Shown here piece by piece: positions 14,037-17,103 of a stretch of 17,103 nt of DNA. The notes beneath the pieces were generated by a model, which did not search any database, had not been told where the DNA came from, and saw nothing but the letters and a program-made list of their open reading frames with translations. A program made the translations under genes and the position numbers. This DNA is from Rhizobium sp. (GTDB lineage: Bacteria; Pseudomonadota; Alphaproteobacteria; Rhizobiales; Rhizobiaceae): assembly GCA_003501385.1 (NCBI GenBank), contig DNPN01000123.1, positions 2,812-19,914 on the forward strand. Direction: 5' to 3'. Position 1 is the stretch's first letter. Each line of letters begins with the position of its first letter.

Positions 14037-14816
14037 ATGTTGGTAGATCAGACTACGGCGTTTTCTATGACATTGGACGATCCGAGTTTTGGATGGGTCC
14101 ATGGCATTCTTAGCCAATTCCAATTTCGATTTGATAATATAAATGATGAAAGCAAGAAATTTCCCTGCGTTTTCGCGCAAAATGCATACAAGAGATCGAA
14201 TATAAAATTTCTTTTCATCCCATTTGACCAAGAACAAAAACAATATCGATACGATATTATGCTGCAAGGCATTGATCGTTATCTTAAAGACGCCCTTCAG
14301 TGGGATCAGGACGTCAACACCGCAGAGCCACTGCTGACGATTTTCGAACCCATCAACACCATCCACTCAACCAGTGATTATCAGGCAGTCTTCTCCCAAA
14401 GTCTGCAATATCTTATCGATCACGACACTCATGATTGGGTTGGTGGTATCCCACAAGATCCAAGCAAGGATTTTTGGACCATGTGCTTTGGTGGCACCCA
14501 AATCTTCATCAACGTCAGTCATCCCAACAACCGCAACCGGTTGAGCCGCAATCTTTGCGGCGCTCTCGTCCTTGTCATCAATCCACGCGAGCGATTTGAT
14601 GTCGTTGCCGGATCAAACAAGAAGGGTCATTTAATCCGCGAGCAAATTCGCAAAAACATTGATGGCTACGACTTGATCCCCCGCAGCCCCTACCTCGGCC
14701 ATTACCAGGATGGAGAACTGGAATGGCCTCAATACATGCTGCCGGACGATAATGAGTCGATGCCGATGGCGTGCCCATTGCACTTTCCCGCATTCAAACG
14801 TCAGCACACACGATGA
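14037..14816 (+). CDS. YqcI/YcgG family protein, possible heme-dependent N-hydroxylase (GntA/DcsA-like)
   Basis: A 259-aa protein of the YqcI/YcgG family (PF08892). The family's conserved blocks are all seen: FPCVFAQNA (42-50), a DWVGGIPQDP turn (133-142), and W147 followed by CFGG (150-153). LSRNLCG (169-175), NPRERFD (182-188) and W230 with QYMLPDDN (232-239) follow, then ACP (245-247). As I recall, members include GntA of guanitoxin biosynthesis, named a heme-dependent guanidine N-hydroxylase, and probably DcsA, which makes N-omega-hydroxy-arginine for D-cycloserine. Most members are uncharacterised, so substrate and even chemistry here are inference. The ATG at 14037 has AGGGT 6 nt upstream and agrees with family length; the frame is open to 13908 but that part looks non-coding. 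The stop overlaps the methyltransferase ATG (ATGA). The 5' third is notably AT-rich. Confidence 0.88.
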   Translation: MLVDQTTAFSMTLDDPSFGWVHGILSQFQFRFDNINDESKKFPCVFAQNAYKRSNIKFLFIPFDQEQKQYRYDIMLQGIDRYLKDALQWDQDVNTAEPLLTIFEPINTIHSTSDYQAVFSQSLQYLIDHDTHDWVGGIPQDPSKDFWTMCFGGTQIFINVSHPNNRNRLSRNLCGALVLVINPRERFDVVAGSNKKGHLIREQIRKNIDGYDLIPRSPYLGHYQDGELEWPQYMLPDDNESMPMACPLHFPAFKRQHTR

Positions 14817-15493
14817 ATATGATGATGCCGCGCGTCCCCGAACCCGAAAGAATGACGGAGGAGGAGGAGTTCTTCTACGCAAAAGCTGACTACAGCATTC
14901 CGCATGAAGCCCTCGCACGCGAGATATATGCAACGGTCGGCGCTGGTCCAAAGTGGGCCATCGATCTTGGCTGTGGTCCGGGTGATGTCTTGCTGCGCCT
15001 GCGCAAGCTGGCCCCGGACTGGGTATTGGTCGGTGCAGATATTTCTCCGCGCATGTTGTCATTGGCCAGCCAGGACGAAAGTGAGCGCCTATTGGCCCAT
15101 GAAACCGCCATCAACTGGGTCCTGATCAACGGCAGGAAGTCAGCTTTTCCGGATGCAACATTTGACGTGATCATGAGCAATAGTGTGCTTCATCACGTGG
15201 CAAATCCCGTGCATTTCTGGGCAGAAATCGGCAAATTGTCGAAACATGGCACACATGTTTTTGTCAGAGATCTCAGACGCCCGGCCAGTGAGCTTGAGGC
15301 CAAAGCCATTATCGAACGGAACATTCCGAATGAGTATGAGGTCGTGAAAACCCATTATTTCAGCTCGCTGCTGAGCTCCTACACCCGCAGCGAAGTTGAG
15401 GACCAGTTGCGGGAGGCGAAGGTGTTTGGGTTGTCCGTTGTTGAAATAGAGGACAGATATCTGTCCGTTCAGGGTGCCGTAGAAAAAAAATAA
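14813..15493 (+). CDS. Class I SAM-dependent methyltransferase
   Basis: A 226-aa Rossmann-fold methyltransferase (Methyltransf_11/25 type). Motif I is AIDLGCGPGD (49-58), the ribose-binding acidic residue is D76 in VGADIS, and the post-II motif is FDVIMSNSVLHHV (117-129). The tail SSYTRSEVEDQLREAKVFGL (about 188-207) is typical of a widespread group of small-molecule methyltransferases. No membrane segment or target-specific domain is seen, so the substrate is unknown. The start at 14813 overlaps the YqcI-family stop by ATGA; further ATGs at 14822, 14825 and 14852 are alternatives, and an earlier one at 14771 would lie inside the upstream gene. Overlap implies translational coupling, so it probably acts on the product or substrate of the upstream oxygenase. 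Confidence 0.9.
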   Translation: MNMMMPRVPEPERMTEEEEFFYAKADYSIPHEALAREIYATVGAGPKWAIDLGCGPGDVLLRLRKLAPDWVLVGADISPRMLSLASQDESERLLAHETAINWVLINGRKSAFPDATFDVIMSNSVLHHVANPVHFWAEIGKLSKHGTHVFVRDLRRPASELEAKAIIERNIPNEYEVVKTHYFSSLLSSYTRSEVEDQLREAKVFGLSVVEIEDRYLSVQGAVEKK

Positions 15494-15522
15494 CGTCACA
15501 CAGACGAACATTGGGGAACAAT

Positions 15523-16788
15523 ATGAGCCTGAAAAAAAACATCACGATCTCGCAAGGGGTCGTGTTGGCAATTTGTACAATCGTTGGGTCCGGGCTTTTG
15601 GGATTGCCTGGACTTGCCATTGAGACCAGCGGAGCAAAGGTTGCTGCGCTGGCTTGGCCAATTACGACGCTGATTTCCGTGCCGCTCGTTCTGGTTTTCC
15701 TCAAACTATCGCTCGATGTGCAAGACTCCGGCGGCATTGCCCGCTACGCAACGATCGCGCTGGGAGACTGGGCAGGCACAGCGGTTACCTTCATTCTCGC
15801 CCTCACCTTCATGCTGTGCATTCCCATTGGCACTTACATGGGGAGCACCTATATCCAGAAAATTCTGGGCCTGCCGGAAAGCCAGATCTTTGTGATCTCC
15901 GTTGCAGTCCTGTCAATTTCCACGCTCTTGAATTATTTCGGCGTCAAACCGGCCGCATGGATCAACAAGGCATCGGCTTTGTCCATGGTCTTGCTGGTCA
16001 TTCTTTTTGTCGTCAGCAACCCAGGCCTTCTCGGTGATGGGCTTAACGCCTACCAAAATTATGTTTTGGATTGGCATGATGTATCCGTTCACCAGATTTG
16101 GGCTGCCTGTGCCATTCTGTTTTGGGCCTTTCTTGGCTGGGAAAATTTGAGCTTTGGCAGCGAAGAAGTCAAAGGCGGGCCGTGGGCTATCAAGCTGATT
16201 TTTCTTGTTGGGTTTATCGCCGTCACGCTTCTCTATGGGGCACTGGCTCTGGTGGCAGCAGGCGCTCACTCGGAGTCGCTCAATATTTCCGGCATTTCAG
16301 GCATGCTCGGAATACTGGATGGCAACCCACTTGCGCCGCTGGCCGATTGCTTGATCATCATGATCGTGGTCGCCAACGTCAATGCATGGGTCTTTGCCGC
16401 CAGCCGCATGATGTATGCCGCCGGGAGAGAGAAAATATTGCCGGGTTTTCTCGGGGTTTTATCCAAAAACAGCATACCTCAGGCATCCTTATTGTTCATG
16501 CTCGCAGTATACGTTGGTCTTAGCGCGCTCATTCACTTTAAAGTTCTGCCTCTGGCCACCGGATTGATGATCGCCAATCAGAACTTCATCTTTATCTATA
16601 TCGCCGTTATCATATGCTATGTGAGGACAAATAGAAGCTTTGGCGCTATTGTCATTGCGATCCTATCCGCCCTGTCGACAGCGTTTATCGTCGCCGGGTT
16701 TGGCTGGATGCTTCTGATACCCGTATCACTCACCATCATTGGATACGTCATACACCAAGCGAGGGCGAAGCTCCGCACCGCAATTTAA
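15523..16788 (+). CDS. APC superfamily amino-acid/amine transporter
   Basis: Inner-membrane secondary transporter of 421 aa with about 12 hydrophobic helices, the usual APC layout. The unwound helix-1 motif is IVGSGLLGLPG (about 20-30), the conserved substrate-backbone site of amino-acid/polyamine/organocation carriers. WAFLGWENLSFGSEEVKGG near residues 205-223 matches the helix-6 region. It resembles the YjeH-type exporters and related permeases, so export of an amino-acid derivative is as likely as uptake; direction is not visible. The start ATG 15523 has GGGGAA 4 nt upstream; the TTG at 15511 is in frame but would overlap that site. It follows the methyltransferase by 29 nt and is followed by an inverted repeat, so it closes the three-gene operon. 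Confidence 0.9.
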   Translation: MSLKKNITISQGVVLAICTIVGSGLLGLPGLAIETSGAKVAALAWPITTLISVPLVLVFLKLSLDVQDSGGIARYATIALGDWAGTAVTFILALTFMLCIPIGTYMGSTYIQKILGLPESQIFVISVAVLSISTLLNYFGVKPAAWINKASALSMVLLVILFVVSNPGLLGDGLNAYQNYVLDWHDVSVHQIWAACAILFWAFLGWENLSFGSEEVKGGPWAIKLIFLVGFIAVTLLYGALALVAAGAHSESLNISGISGMLGILDGNPLAPLADCLIIMIVVANVNAWVFAASRMMYAAGREKILPGFLGVLSKNSIPQASLLFMLAVYVGLSALIHFKVLPLATGLMIANQNFIFIYIAVIICYVRTNRSFGAIVIAILSALSTAFIVAGFGWMLLIPVSLTIIGYVIHQARAKLRTAI

Positions 16789-16807
16789 CCTGCCAACCTC
16801 AGTCATA

Positions 16808-16847
16808 ACCAAGTTTCGATGATAAATGAGAATCCTCGAAACTTGGT
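16808..16847 (+). terminator. Inverted repeat after the transporter gene, probable terminator
   Basis: Perfect 12-bp arms accaagtttcga (16808-16819) and tcgaaacttggt (16836-16847) with a 16-nt loop, 19 nt after the transporter stop. Only cttt follows, so the U-tract is short. It may end the cluster transcript and that of the facing channel fragment, or be a repeat border. Confidence 0.6.
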
Positions 16848-16849
16848 CT

Positions 16850-17008
16850 TTAATGGCCAGCTCGGCCGTTGTCAGAGGCTTCAAGCACAGCAACAAGCCG
16901 CTTGTCAGGAATAACCCATAGCAGCGCGACTAAGACATAAAGACCGTAGGATGCAGTTGGCGATACATTGGCAAGCGCTATCGCCGCTCCATAGAAAACA
17001 GGCGACAT
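16850..17008 (-). pseudogene. C-terminal remnant of a TMEM175 (DUF1211) family channel
   Basis: The minus-strand frame encodes about 52 residues that look like the end of a bacterial TMEM175 potassium-channel protein: MSPVFYGAAIALANVSP, then a last helix YGLYVLVALLWVIPDKRL and a short polar tail. Full-length bacterial members are about 190-200 aa with six helices, so the N-terminal three quarters, including the pore helix, is absent. Upstream of position 17008 the sequence is the palindromic repeat, and the residues it would encode do not match the family. The gene is therefore truncated, probably by a rearrangement at the repeat. The frame stays open to 17095, so a short chimeric peptide could still be made. 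The family call rests on the hydrophobic pattern and the W-IPD-R/K ending. Confidence 0.6.
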
Positions 17009-17020
17009 CACGCCTTTAGA

Positions 17021-17065
17021 GTTTGTCAGGGAAAAGTGGAACCCGGTTTTCCCGAAAAGACAAAC
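17021..17065. repeat. Palindromic dispersed repeat, copy 3 (right border of accessory block)
   Basis: Nested inverted repeat with the same plan as copy 1. Outer arms are gtttgtc (17021-17027) and gacaaac (17059-17065), 7 bp perfect. Inner arms are gggaaaa (17029-17035) and ttttccc (17047-17053). Homology to copy 2 continues to about 17077 (gaaaacaaaacc). It lies immediately upstream of the TMEM175 fragment. Confidence 0.82.
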
Positions 17066-17103
17066 GAAAACAAAACCCCTAGTGCATTGACACAAACAAA
17101 AGA

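Noticed and set aside
17009..17095. Upstream part of the TMEM175-like frame as genuine coding sequence
   Set aside because: These codons are supplied by the palindromic repeat and do not match the channel family.

Overview
This window looks like chromosomal DNA from an alphaproteobacterium of the order Hyphomicrobiales (Brucellaceae, Phyllobacteriaceae or Rhizobiaceae type). The basis is protein content: ClpS-ClpA, a Phasin_2 protein, DUF3126, CysE, an NDUFS6-like zf-CHCC protein, and metC divergent from a complete aapJQMP general L-amino-acid ABC transporter. The palindromic repeats also have the look of this order. I cannot name the genus. The window has no rRNA, tRNA, CRISPR array or complete transposase that I can see.

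Layout. From 1 to about 4.1 kb, all genes read on the minus strand: the 5' half of clpA (cut by the window edge), clpS, a phasin, DUF3126 and cysE. The phasin and DUF3126 genes each have a good rho-independent terminator. A crotonase-fold gene (4146-4949, plus) diverges from cysE and converges on an alpha/beta hydrolase (4956-5741, minus). A short zf-CHCC gene with a strong leader hairpin and an FAD monooxygenase follow (6.0-7.5 kb, plus). A bidirectional-type hairpin then separates the monooxygenase from metC (minus). From 9.1 to 13.4 kb, aapJ-aapQ-aapM-aapP form a textbook amino-acid uptake operon, with an attenuation-type hairpin after aapJ and a strong terminator after aapP.

The accessory part is 13.4-17.1 kb. 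An unusually AT-rich 0.55-kb leader carries a perfect 15-bp palindrome and a pair of phased direct repeats. It precedes three tightly packed plus-strand genes: a YqcI/YcgG-family protein (the family that includes the guanidine N-hydroxylase-like GntA and probably DcsA), a class I SAM methyltransferase overlapping it by ATGA, and an APC-family amino-acid/amine transporter. Behind them lies a C-terminal scrap of a TMEM175-type channel. The block is bracketed by two same-orientation copies of a palindromic repeat (13391-13447 and 17022-17077). A third copy lies at 1992-2037.

How they work together. The left part is housekeeping: N-degron proteolysis, PHB granules, cysteine and methionine metabolism. 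The aap operon brings in amino acids. The YqcI-methyltransferase-transporter trio is the most interesting unit. By inference it could N-hydroxylate, methylate and move a small amino-acid or guanidino compound, and I know of no named pathway with exactly this three-gene set.
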